Shown: one piece after another, positions 53,143-62,300 of the stretch
How positions within the stretch are numbered: position 1 is the first letter of the stretch
Layout: each line of letters opens with the position of its first letter
Assembly (NCBI GenBank): GCA_003149345.1
Contig: QFWI01000008.1
Location: 558,001-622,000, forward strand
DNA length: 64,000 nucleotides
Direction: 5' to 3'
DNA from: Vampirovibrio chlorellavorus
GTDB lineage: Bacteria > Cyanobacteriota > Vampirovibrionia > Vampirovibrionales > Vampirovibrionaceae
Notes under the pieces: generated by a model
What the model saw: the letters and a program-made list of their open reading frames with translations, nothing else
Database searches by the model: none
What the model was told of the DNA's origin: nothing
Program-made: the position numbers and the translations under genes

Positions 53143-53622
53143 ATGAAAAAGTACTTGCCCTTTTTTATTATTTTTCTGCTGATTAGCACCATTCCAGCAC
53201 TGGTGTTCGTGCTGTTTCCCAACGCGGCGTCAAACATCAACAGCGGGGATATTCCCAGCTTCAACCAAAACGACCGGAAAAACTCAGCAGGGACTGAGGA
53301 AGTACAGACCCCCGATTACCTGGTGCGCTGGCGCAGCCGCCCAGCTCGGTTGAAAGCGGGGCAGCCCAGCCATTTGACGCTCAATGTCTTGAGCCGGGCT
53401 TCTGGGAGCCCTTGGGAAGGGCAACCCACCGCCGCTCTGATCAGCCGATCCAAGCTGGCCAGTGACAGTAAGCCCATCCCGGTAAGCGTAAAGACCGCCG
53501 AGCAAAGCGGTGTGTATCAAGTGGAAATCCAATTTCCACATGCAGGCCCCTGGACTTTAAACTTAACCTTGAGTCCTCATCAAGCGCCGCTGGCCATCCC
53601 GATTTATGTTCCTGAGTCCTAG
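53143..53622 (+). CDS. Anchored periplasmic protein, FixH/YtkA-like
   Basis: 159 residues. An N-terminal uncleaved signal or anchor (FFIIFLLISTIPALVFVLF) is followed by a polar linker and a beta-sandwich-like domain (about residues 60-158) with LKAGQPSHLTLNVL, SGVYQVEIQFPHAGPWTLNL, the pattern of YtkA/FixH-type domains. Relatives occur in copper handling and cytochrome oxidase assembly, but none of those genes is close. The assignment is by pattern only. Confidence 0.55.
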   Translation: MKKYLPFFIIFLLISTIPALVFVLFPNAASNINSGDIPSFNQNDRKNSAGTEEVQTPDYLVRWRSRPARLKAGQPSHLTLNVLSRASGSPWEGQPTAALISRSKLASDSKPIPVSVKTAEQSGVYQVEIQFPHAGPWTLNLTLSPHQAPLAIPIYVPES

Positions 53623-53676
53623 CGAATCCGGCCACTCAATCAAACGAAATCTTTCCACAACTTATTATTTTTTTAA

Positions 53677-53747
53677 GGGGGCTTTGCCCCCTGTAACCCC
53701 CACTGGAGGGGGAACAGAGTCCAGCGCCAGCGCTGTCCCCCCTCCAG
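53677..53747. repeat. G/C-rich multi-hairpin block between convergent genes
   Basis: GGGGGC-TTT-GCCCCC (53677-53691) is followed by CTGGAGGGGG (53703-53712) pairing with CCCCCCTCCAG (53737-53747); an inner CAGCG/CGCTG hairpin sits in that loop. A run of T precedes the block, which would terminate minus-strand transcripts. It is REP-like in form but single in this window. Confidence 0.6.
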
Positions 53748-53862
53748 ACCTCCCCACGCTTCCCTTATTCTTTTTCATTCAGGCAAGAAACAAGTCAGGG
53801 AGTCACACTGAAAGAGAAGAATCCTTCAGAAATTCCCAAAAATCGAATGCCCATACTTTCTA

Positions 53863-54906
53863 TTACGGAGAGGGATTGGGGTAGCGGGTGTGGATGGCTT
53901 CAATCTCCGCCAGCAATTCCTCAGACAGAGTTAGTTGAGCGCTTTCGATATTCTCCTGCAACTGCTGCAAGGTGGTAGCCCCAATGATGTTACTGGTCAC
54001 AAAGGGTTGCTGATTCACAAAAGCCAGAGACAGTTGAGCCGGACTGAGACCGTGTTTATCAGCCAGCTCAATGTAGGCATCGGCGGCGGCCAGGGCTTGC
54101 GGATTGGAATAGCGATCAAAGTAATCACCAAACAGGGCCATGCGGGAACCTGCCGGTTTTTGTCCGTTCCGATATTTCCCGCTGAGCAGTCCAAAGGCCA
54201 TGGGCGAGTAAGCCAGCAATCCTACTTGCTCCCGAATGGCCATTTCGGCCAAACCAATCTCAAAGGTGCGGTTCAGCAAACTGTAGGGATTCTGGATGCT
54301 GACCACCCGAGGCAGGTTCAACTGCTCGGCGATTTTCAGGAACTGGGCCATCCCCCAGGGTGTTTCGTTGGACAAACCCACCGCCCGAATTTTACCGGCC
54401 TGCACAAATTCCTGTAACACGGATAAGGTTTCCGCCACCGGGGTAAACATTTCATCGGGGCGGTGTTTGTAGCCCAGTTGCCCGAAAAAGTTGGTGCTGC
54501 GCTCCGGCCAGTGGAGTTGATACAGATCCAGGTAATCCGTTTGCAAACGTTTCAGGCTATCATGCAGGGCTTTTTCCATGTTCACCCGGTCAAAGCGCAG
54601 GTTGCCTTCCCGAATGTAAGTCAGGCGTTGGGTGGGGCCAGCCACTTTGGAGGCCAACACGATTTTCTCCCGGCAGCGACGGGAAGCCAGCCAGGTGCCA
54701 ATGTAGGTTTCGGTAATGCCGTAAGTCTCCCCCCGAATGGGCACCGGATACACTTCCGCCGTATCCCAAAAGTTCACTCCTCGCTCCAGGGCAAAATCCA
54801 TTTGGGCGTGCGCTTCCGCTTCGGTATTCTGCTCCCCCCAGGTCATGGTGCCCAGGGCAATCACGCTGACCTTGACCTCGGTGTTTCCCAATACCCGCAT
54901 TTCCAT
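53863..54906 (-). CDS. Aldo/keto reductase (Tas/YajO type)
   Basis: 347 residues from the ATG at 54906, with GAGG nine bases upstream; GTG at 54909 and ATG at 54900 are neighbours. NADPH-dependent reduction of aldehydes or ketones. NFWDTAEVYPVP carries the catalytic Asp and Tyr, VLASKV the Lys, and LYQLHWPER the His; the last third has the coenzyme-binding VTSNIIGATTLQQLQEN. These match the large Tas group of AKRs. A hairpin-terminator structure lies in the leader on the same strand (54974-55034), so the gene may be controlled by attenuation. Confidence 0.88.
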   Translation of the reverse strand: MEMRVLGNTEVKVSVIALGTMTWGEQNTEAEAHAQMDFALERGVNFWDTAEVYPVPIRGETYGITETYIGTWLASRRCREKIVLASKVAGPTQRLTYIREGNLRFDRVNMEKALHDSLKRLQTDYLDLYQLHWPERSTNFFGQLGYKHRPDEMFTPVAETLSVLQEFVQAGKIRAVGLSNETPWGMAQFLKIAEQLNLPRVVSIQNPYSLLNRTFEIGLAEMAIREQVGLLAYSPMAFGLLSGKYRNGQKPAGSRMALFGDYFDRYSNPQALAAADAYIELADKHGLSPAQLSLAFVNQQPFVTSNIIGATTLQQLQENIESAQLTLSEELLAEIEAIHTRYPNPSP

Positions 54907-54973
54907 CACACAGTGCCTCGCCAGTCAACAGAACTACGCAACATCTTACCAGCCCCCCTATCGAATCAAAAAT

Positions 54974-55034
54974 GAGAAAAAAAGAAAAAGCCATGCCCGC
55001 AAACAAGAGGCATGGCAGTTCAAAACATTGAACT
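54974..55034 (-). terminator. Tandem hairpins with intrinsic terminator upstream of the reductase gene
   Basis: Read on the minus strand, AGTTCAA-TGTT-TTGAACT (55034-55017) is followed without gap by GCCATGCC, an 11-base loop and GGCATGGC (55016-54990), then TTTTTC and seven more T. No minus-strand gene lies to the right for thousands of bases, so the terminator must serve either an attenuated leader of the reductase gene, 68 bases downstream, or a free small RNA of about 60-80 bases. A weak promoter (TTGTCA at 55081-55086, 19-base spacer, TAATAT) would start transcription near 55048. Confidence 0.65.
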
Positions 55035-55527
55035 AAATTGTTAAAGTCATAATCTATATTACGCAATCCATTCAAATAATTGACAAAAATTGAAAACTCC
55101 GCAAACAATCGTTACATTTCTCCGAGTTCCTCAGATCCTTGTCTGGCTCAACGTATTCGCCTAAAAAATGAGGCGTCCAGTGCCGGGTCGTCTAAAAGCG
55201 CAGACTCTTTTTTCTTGATTTCTGACCATCCGCGTCCGAAAAAACAGGCTCCCTGACCCGCCCAATGGGCGGCTCCTCAATTGACAACCCAGTTGACACC
55301 TCAGTTTAGAAACCCCTTACGCCAAGTTAGGCCCCCATGTTACGCCTCATGGATTGCCCACCAGCCGTCAACAAACTTCATGCCTGTTGCCGATTGAATC
55401 GGCCCTGCCAGCATACTCTTGGCCCAAGACCCACCGCAGGGCCCATGGTTTTCCGGCACAATCGCTACAATCAGGCTAAAATAGATGATGAGCCACTGTG
55501 ATCACATCCGGAAAAGAGAGCGTTCAA
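55035..55527. other. Long intergenic region before the AMIN-CHAP gene
   Basis: 493 bases. Inverted repeats include CGCCT/AGGCG around 55159-55176 and CCGCCCA-A-TGGGCGG (55258-55272). Two TTGACA-like hexamers near 55280 and 55293 and a TTGACA at 55080 have no good -10 partners; TACAAT (55466-55471) and TAAAAT (55477-55482) are possible -10 elements of the gene at 55528. No coding sequence and no 6S, tmRNA, SRP or RNase P signature was recognised on either strand. Confidence 0.4.
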
Positions 55528-56631
55528 ATGACCGTCCTGAAACATTGGTGCGGACAGATCTATCCAATGGCGATTCGGCTATTGGGAGTACTGGCCTTGG
55601 CTGTCATACTCTGCGGAAACGCCCATGCCACCACGCCGCCCGTTCCCCTGCAACTACCCGATACTGGCCCGGCCATTCAGGCCCCCTCGGTCACCGGTCA
55701 ACCGTTGCCGCTGAATCCCATTGCCAGCGTTCAACTGGTCAACGGGGAACTACGGCTGATCAGCCCGCCCGGCACTCAGTTGCTGGTCAAGAATCGCTTT
55801 GTACTGACCAATCCCACCCGGCTGGTGGTGGATATCGATCAGGCCTTGCTGCCGGAAAAAGCCATCCAGCTGCCCAACGGCGCTTTGGGGCCCTTGCCTT
55901 ACGAGACCATCCGCTTGGGACAGTTCGATGCCACCACGGTTCGACTGGTCATTGAGTCGCCCCAAGCCGATAAACTGAACATCAGCCTGGGACGAGGCAC
56001 CAATCACATGCTTCGGGTGTACGCACCGGAAGCGCCCGGACTGGCCAGCCGCTTTTTTCATCGCGTGTTTGGCCGCTCGGCGTCTCCACCGCCGCAGCTG
56101 GCCTATACCGGCTCCCTCAGCCCCTATACGCCCCGAGCGGATGTCCCACCTCCCACCTTCGGCCCACCCCCGACGTCCTATCAAGCCACCCCGCTCAACC
56201 GCTTGAAAATCGTGGACGTGGCCCGCTCCCAGCTGGGCATTAGCAAGGCCGAAGCCCGTGATTACGTAAACAACACCTACAGCCTGGGGAAAGATCAGGC
56301 ATGGTGCGCCGATTTTGTTTCCACCGTGCTGAACTGGGCCGGGGGCTCCCCCTGGGGGCACACCTCCCTGGTGCGGGATATTTATGATTGGGGAATGACC
56401 CACCAACGCCTCAAGCCCTTCCCGGAACCGGGCGATATCGCCATCTTCCGGTTTGGCATATCGGGCTTTGATCACACCGCCATTGTGGAAAGCCTGCTAC
56501 CGGATCAAACCTTCACCACCATTGGGGGCAACGAGGGCACCCGCACCGGCAACGCCCCCGGTGGCATGGTGCAACGCAACCGCTACCCGGTCGGCGATCC
56601 CCGCATTATTGGCTACGTGGCGCCCTTGTAG
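55528..56631 (+). CDS. Exported AMIN-CHAP cell-wall hydrolase
   Basis: 367 residues from the ATG at 55528, with GAGAG seven bases upstream; the longer frame to 55498 lacks a ribosome site. A signal peptide ends near AHA. Residues 65-160 form an AMIN-type domain (NPTRLVVDIDQALL, IRLGQFDATTVRLVIE), which directs amidases to septal or peptidoglycan sites. After a Pro-rich linker a CHAP-like amidase/peptidase domain carries the catalytic Cys in AWCADFVSTVLNWAGG and the His in FDHTAIVE. It should cleave peptidoglycan cross-links in the periplasm. AMIN is more usually fused to Amidase_3. Confidence 0.8.
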   Translation: MTVLKHWCGQIYPMAIRLLGVLALAVILCGNAHATTPPVPLQLPDTGPAIQAPSVTGQPLPLNPIASVQLVNGELRLISPPGTQLLVKNRFVLTNPTRLVVDIDQALLPEKAIQLPNGALGPLPYETIRLGQFDATTVRLVIESPQADKLNISLGRGTNHMLRVYAPEAPGLASRFFHRVFGRSASPPPQLAYTGSLSPYTPRADVPPPTFGPPPTSYQATPLNRLKIVDVARSQLGISKAEARDYVNNTYSLGKDQAWCADFVSTVLNWAGGSPWGHTSLVRDIYDWGMTHQRLKPFPEPGDIAIFRFGISGFDHTAIVESLLPDQTFTTIGGNEGTRTGNAPGGMVQRNRYPVGDPRIIGYVAPL

Positions 56632-56750
56632 GCGTTGCCCTGGACGGCAATCTCAAGACCATTTCAGGGTAAAAGTTACATTTTATGGGCCTTTTCAAGG
56701 GCATGACATAGACCGTTTAATAGAGATACCAGAACGAGAATCGTATCCGC

Positions 56751-57113
56751 ATGAGTGAGCCATCCCCCAAGTCCACGATCCAGCCGGACAAGCGCAAGCC
56801 CGATCTGGGCCTGTATCAGACCAAGCACCTGCTGCGCAAAGTGTTGCGGAAGTTCCCCGGTGTCAGCAAGCTCTCCCCCAACCTGTTATCAATCGCCGCA
56901 TTGGCCCCCGGTTTGCTGGCGGCTGTTTTTATAATGGTGGGCTGTGTACTGGCCCTTTGCAAAGTGCCGGTTTGGCCCACTCTGGTTCCCCTGATGTGCG
57001 CCAGTTGCGCCCTGACCATTGGCTTAGGCATATTCCGCTCCATTCGGGAGATCCGCCACCTGGATGGGCAGGAGCGGACTAACGTACCCCAGCAACCCCA
57101 GGCCTCTCCCTGA
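56751..57113 (+). CDS. Small hypothetical membrane protein
   Basis: 120 residues. A basic N-terminus of about 45 residues, then two hydrophobic helices (LSIAALAPGLLAAVFIMVGC and WPTLVPLMCASCALTIGLGI) and a polar tail. No family is recognised. The stop overlaps the start of the aminotransferase gene by one base (TGATG), so the two are coupled. Confidence 0.6.
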   Translation: MSEPSPKSTIQPDKRKPDLGLYQTKHLLRKVLRKFPGVSKLSPNLLSIAALAPGLLAAVFIMVGCVLALCKVPVWPTLVPLMCASCALTIGLGIFRSIREIRHLDGQERTNVPQQPQASP

Positions 57114-58150
57114 TGATTTACTTGAACTACGCGGGCATGGCCCCCTTACGCTTCGGTGCTTATCTGAACGGCCTGCTGGCCCCGGAGTTGTTCGGGAACA
57201 TCCGCCTGCCGCGGTGGTTTGCCCAGGCAGAACGCTTGCGGGACAAAGTGGCCCACTGGCTAGGCTGTCATGCCGATCAGGTGGCCTTTGTGCCCGCCAC
57301 CAGCATGGCCCTGTACAGCGCCGCTTACAGCCTGAACTGGCAACCGGGGGATGTGGTGCTTTGCAACCCCAGCGATTTTCCGGCCAATGTACTGCCCTGG
57401 GAAAAACTGGCCCGCTTCGGGGTGAATCCGGTAGCCGTGGAAAACTGGCAGGAACCCTGGCCTAGCCGCACCCGCATGGTCAGTATTTCCACAGTCAATT
57501 ACACCACCGGCATCGAACAACCCTGGCGGGAGGTGGTGTTGCAAGCCCAGGCACGAGGTATTTGGACTTGCGTGGATGCCATTCAATCGGCGGGCGTGCT
57601 GCCCAGTTGGCACCCGGATATTGATTTCTGGTGCGCGGGCACTCAAAAGTGGCTGGTCTCCGGCACCGGTTTGGCCATTCTGGTACTGAGTCCCCGGGTG
57701 CTAAAGCAGTTGCAGCCCCCTTTCCCCAACTGGCTGAGTTTAAAAGAACCGGGCAAGGTGGATTCCGGGCTTCTGGAAACCGCCCGGGCCTGGGAGTGTG
57801 GCTGGATCAGTCAAGCGGCGTTGGCCCGCCTGGAAAGCAACCTGGATTATTTTTCCAAACTCGGTTGGGAAAGCATTACGGAAAAAGTCAAACAGCGCCG
57901 CAACTACCTGCATGAACGGCTGCTGGATATGGGCTGGCACGTGGTCTCCTGCCCCAAGCGCTGGTCGGGGATTGTGTCCATAGATCCGGGGCCGGGACGG
58001 GCGGAGCTATTGGTAAAAAGCGCCCAAGCCCGCAAAATTATCGTGGCCCAGCGGGGCGATTACGTGCGACTGTCCCCCCATCTCTTTAACACCATGAAAC
58101 AGCTAAAAACCGTAACCCAGTGGTTATCGGACAGTTACAGCGCCCTGTAA
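57113..58150 (+). CDS. Class V aminotransferase (cysteine-desulfurase-like fold)
   Basis: 345 residues, PLP-dependent. The Schiff-base Lys is K179 in AGTQKWLVSGTG, and the PLP-binding Asp-Ala-Ile-Gln (CVDAIQSAG) precedes it. Length and the VNYTTGIEQPWREV segment fit the kynureninase/isopenicillin-epimerase/CsdA-like branch of class V. The loop Cys of true cysteine desulfurases is not evident, so sulfur transfer is doubtful. It is translationally coupled to the membrane protein gene before it, and an SDR-like gene follows after 86 bases. Confidence 0.82.
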   Translation: MIYLNYAGMAPLRFGAYLNGLLAPELFGNIRLPRWFAQAERLRDKVAHWLGCHADQVAFVPATSMALYSAAYSLNWQPGDVVLCNPSDFPANVLPWEKLARFGVNPVAVENWQEPWPSRTRMVSISTVNYTTGIEQPWREVVLQAQARGIWTCVDAIQSAGVLPSWHPDIDFWCAGTQKWLVSGTGLAILVLSPRVLKQLQPPFPNWLSLKEPGKVDSGLLETARAWECGWISQAALARLESNLDYFSKLGWESITEKVKQRRNYLHERLLDMGWHVVSCPKRWSGIVSIDPGPGRAELLVKSAQARKIIVAQRGDYVRLSPHLFNTMKQLKTVTQWLSDSYSAL

Positions 58151-58236
58151 AAAATACCGTATCCAACCAGTTACCCAAAGTTACCCAAAGGATCTCTCGA
58201 GGTCACTAATAACCCAAACAGTGAGTTCATCGATTC

Positions 58237-58923
58237 ATGCCAAGTATGAGTGAAAATCCGGGAATCGCCTGGGTCAGCGGGGCCAGTGGCTACTGGGGCC
58301 GTAAAACCGTGATGAGCTTGCTGCGCCTGAACTGGCAAGTGATCGCCCTCAGCCGACAGGAACCCCAGGATCTGCCGCAATGGGCCATGGCCCAGCAGAA
58401 AAGTCTGTTTTGGCAGCCCTTCGATCTGGAGTCCGAAGAGTGGCCCGCCCTCCTGAGCGAAGTGCCAACCCCGCAAGCGGTCTTTCACTGTGTGGGTATT
58501 TACGATGAGGATTTTGAGCGCATGCTGCGGGTCAACGTGGTGCAGTCCACCCGCTTTTTGCAGGAGGCTTACACCCGGATGGAAAACCAAGGAGTCGGAC
58601 GCCTGGGGGTTTATGTGGAACAAAATGGCCGCCTGGGATTACCCGGACTGGGAGCTTTCAGCGCCAGTCAAGGGGCCTTGTGGACGTGGTGCGAAGCCCA
58701 AGCCCGAACCCTCAAGCAACAGAAGTCCGGTCTCTCGTTAAGTCTGGTCTTTCCACAACGGGCCCCTTCCCATCTGCAAGCCCAACTGGCCAAACGCCTG
58801 GATCGTAAAGTCAAGCTGAACCCGCCGGAGACCGCCGATGATCTGGTGGTAGGGGTGTTGCAGGGCAAAAAGCGGGTCGGTCGCAAGCCCTGGCTCGCCG
58901 GGCTCTCCACACTGTTGACCTAA
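58237..58923 (+). CDS. SDR-fold protein without the catalytic residues
   Basis: 228 residues. The Rossmann glycine motif is kept (VSGASGYWGRKT, residues 13-24), so nucleotide binding is plausible. At the place of the catalytic YxxxK the protein has AFSASQGAL: Phe141 for Tyr and Gln145 for Lys. The usual Ser (ISS) is VEQ. All three proton-relay residues are therefore replaced while the surrounding pattern is conserved. It is probably a regulatory or structural SDR, not a dehydrogenase. An ATG at 58246 is an alternative start. Confidence 0.75.
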   Translation: MPSMSENPGIAWVSGASGYWGRKTVMSLLRLNWQVIALSRQEPQDLPQWAMAQQKSLFWQPFDLESEEWPALLSEVPTPQAVFHCVGIYDEDFERMLRVNVVQSTRFLQEAYTRMENQGVGRLGVYVEQNGRLGLPGLGAFSASQGALWTWCEAQARTLKQQKSGLSLSLVFPQRAPSHLQAQLAKRLDRKVKLNPPETADDLVVGVLQGKKRVGRKPWLAGLSTLLT

Positions 58924-59368
58924 GTAAAAGATACGGGGCAGCGTTCCCCACTGTTTTGACTTTTCCGAAGTGAGAAAACAGCCAAGCCACACGTGCAAGC
59001 TCAGGCCTAATTCCCCAAGCGCCTTCTGTATTTGTAAAGAAATATAAAGCGTTTGCCTTGCTCCGTAAAACAAAGCCCAAAAACAAACGTCATGCGCTTT
59101 AACGTCCTGTAACGGATGAGACAAATCGATTCCATTTGGGGGAAGAAGCTGGGAGATTTCAATCTCAATCAGCAGAAGGCCTAAAGTTTTGGGGAAGGGG
59201 ACCGACTAAACATGTTGGATTCATCTTTTTGGATTTTTGAAAACTGGCGGCTGACCGGGGCTGAAAGGCCAACGTTCAGCCAGCCCCTATTCTCCCAAAG
59301 CAGGCGAGTCTCTCTCCAAATCCAATTCAGCACGAAACCTAACTAACATGAAAGTGGGAAGTGCCATC
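58924..59368. other. Intergenic region before the beta-oxidation operon
   Basis: 445 bases. GGCTGAA (59259-59265) and TTCAGCC (59275-59281) form a hairpin about 90 bases before the fusion gene, in a purine-poor leader. No convincing promoter, fatty-acid-regulator site or coding sequence was recognised. The hairpin could be part of the 5' untranslated region. Confidence 0.4.
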
Positions 59369-62300
59369 ATGCCTAGCAACCTTTCGCCCATCCACGCCTT
59401 TTACAAGCTGCTGGTTTATACCGTTATGGCCCCCTTGCGGGATCAGGCCTTTCAGGGTACCCGAAAGGCCAAGATTTCCGACACCGAGAAAGAAGCCCTG
59501 GCCTCCGGCTCGGTGGGCTTTGAGCGAGAGATCCTGAGCGGTCACCCGGATTGGCGCAAGTTGCTGGATCTGCCCAAGCCCCATCTGAATGAAATTGAGC
59601 AGGCCTTTCTGGAGGGCCCAGTGGAACAACTGTGCGCCCTGCTGGATGACTGGAAAATCCGAACGGAATTAAAAGACTTACCCCCAGACGCCTGGGCCTT
59701 TCTGAAAGAAAAAGGCTTCTTCGGCATGATCATTCCCAAGGAGTACGGTGGACTGGGCTTCTCTGCCCGGGCCCACTCCGAAGTGGTCTTGAAGCTGGCC
59801 AGCCGCAGCACCACCGCCTGCGTGACCACCATGGTGCCTAACTCCCTGGGCCCGGCGGAGTTGCTGATTCGGTACGGAACCGACGCGCAAAAAAATTACT
59901 ACCTGCCCCGTCTGGCCAAAGGCGAAGAGATTCCCTCCTTTGCCCTGACCGAACCCGATGCGGGCTCCGACGCCTCCAGTATGACCGCCCATGGGGTGGT
60001 CACCGAACGGGATGGGCAACTGGGCATTGTGTTGAACTGGGATAAACGCTACATCACCCTCAGCCCCATCGCCACCCTGTTGGGGGTAGCCTTCAAACTG
60101 CGAGACCCGGACTGCCTGCTGGGCCAAAAGAAAGAGCTGGGCATCACCCTGGCCCTGATTCCCACCAGTGCCCCGGGCGTGGAAATTGGTCGCCGCCATA
60201 ACCCGTTGGGCATTCCCTTTATGAACGGCCCGACCCACGGCAAAGACGTGTGGATAACCCTGGATCAGATCATCGGGGGCCGAGAGTACGCCGGGCAAGG
60301 CTGGCGCATGCTCATGGAGTGCCTCTCGGTGGGGCGTTGTATTTCACTACCCGCACTGTCGGTGGGATCGGCCAAACTGGTCAGTCGCCTCACTGGGGCG
60401 TACAGTCGGGTGCGCAAGCAATTCAAGGTATCCATTAACCAGTTTGAAGGGGTGGAAGAACTACTGGCCCGCATGGCGGGCACCACTTACCTCATGGAAG
60501 CCTGTCGCCTGGCCACCCTGCAAATGCTGGATCGGGGGGAGCATCCCACCATTCTGTCCGCCATCCTGAAGTACCACATGACCGAGTACGGGCGCAAAAT
60601 CGTCAACGACGGCATGGACGTGCTGGGCGGAAAAGCCATCTGCGAAGGCCCCGACAACCTGATCGCCCCGCTCTATCACGGCATACCCATCGGCATTACC
60701 GTGGAAGGGGCCAACATCCTCACCCGCAACATGATCATCTTCGGGCAAGGCTCGGTGCGCTCGCATCCCTACCTGCTCAAGGAAATCGAGGCGGCCCGCC
60801 TGGAAAACGAAAGCGAAGCCCGGGCCCAGTTCAGCGACCTGATGGCCCAACACGTGCGGCACAGCGTGGAAAACACCTTCCGCAGCCTGATTTTGGGCCT
60901 GACCAACGGACACGGCAGCGGGATGCCCAATGCCGATGCCACCGAGGCCTACTACTTCCGGCACATCAACCGCCTCAGCGCCGCCTACGCCACCCTGGCC
61001 GATAACATTCTCATGCTGCTGGGCGACAGCGTGAAACGCAAGGAACGCATCTCCGCCCTGCTGGGTGACGCCATGAGCTACCTGTTTATGGCCTCCGCCG
61101 TATTGCGCCACTATCAGGCCCACGGGCGACTTCAGGATGAACGGCCGCTGGTACACTGGGCTTGCCAAACCCTGTTGCACCAAGCGGAAGAAGCCATGGA
61201 TCGCCTGTTGCAAAACTTCCCCAACCCCATGCTGGGGGCCCTGTTGCGACCCGTCATTTTCCCGCTGGGACGCCGTATTCAACTGCCTAGCCATCGTCAG
61301 GATCGCAAGCTGGCCCAACTGCTGGTCACCCCCGGCGTTCTGCGGGATCGGCTCACCCAGGGTATTTACTTACCCACCAGCGAACAGGAACCATTGGCCC
61401 AGCTGGAGCAATGTATGGTCATGGCCGTGCAAGCCGACGTGCTGGAAGCCACCATTCGCCAAGCCAAAAAGGAAGGCCGCCTGAGCGCCCAAACCCCGGA
61501 AACCCTGCTGGAGGAAGCCGCCGCCCAGAAAATCATCAGCGCCCAGGAACGGGCCCTGCTCAAGCAGGTGGAAGTGCTGCGAAAACAGGTCTTGGCCGTC
61601 GATGATTTTGACCTTCACTTCAACCTCCTGGAAAAAAAAACGGCATTTGTCGGCGGGAGCCAGCTAAAGACGGTGTATCCACTGGGCACCCGCTGGGATC
61701 TTGAGCTGCCTAACCAAAATCTGGTGGAATTATTCGAAGCCGCCGTGGCCCGATACCGCCATTTGCCCTGCATGGACTCCATGGGTAAAAAGTACGACTA
61801 CGGGGAAATGGGCAGTCTGGTCAACCGGGCCGCCGCCGGGCTACAAGGTTTGGGCATTCAAAAGGGCGATCGCATCGGCCTGTACATGCCCAATACCCCC
61901 TACTACCCCATCATGTTCTTTGCCGCCCTGAAAGTGGGCGCCGTGGTGGTCAACGTCTGCCCCATGCACACCCTCAGCGAATTGCGGGAGCAAATAACGG
62001 ATAGCGGCACGCAAACCCTGATCACCCTGGATCTCAAGGATTCGTTCAGCAAAACGGCCCAGCTGCTGGATGAGGGCCTACTGTCCCGAATGATCGTGTG
62101 CAAAATGGAAGCGGTGTTGCCCTTCTTTAAATCGCACGCTTACCGCCTGTTTCGAAGTTCACACATTGCCCGCCCGGAAGCGTGGGAAAAAAACAGCAAA
62201 GGGGACTCCAAAGGCAATAAAGACGGCATGACCGGGGTCTCCGCCGCGGGTGGCGGACTGCGGCTGGGCTTCCGGGATCTCATTCACAGCAAGCACACCC

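Noticed and set aside
54590-55108. Minus-strand frame running through the terminator hairpin into the reductase gene
   Set aside because: It crosses the intrinsic terminator and overlaps most of the reductase start in another frame; no similarity to any family.
55035-55527. Possible 6S RNA, tmRNA, SRP RNA or RNase P RNA in the long gap
   Set aside because: None of their conserved sequence blocks could be found on either strand.
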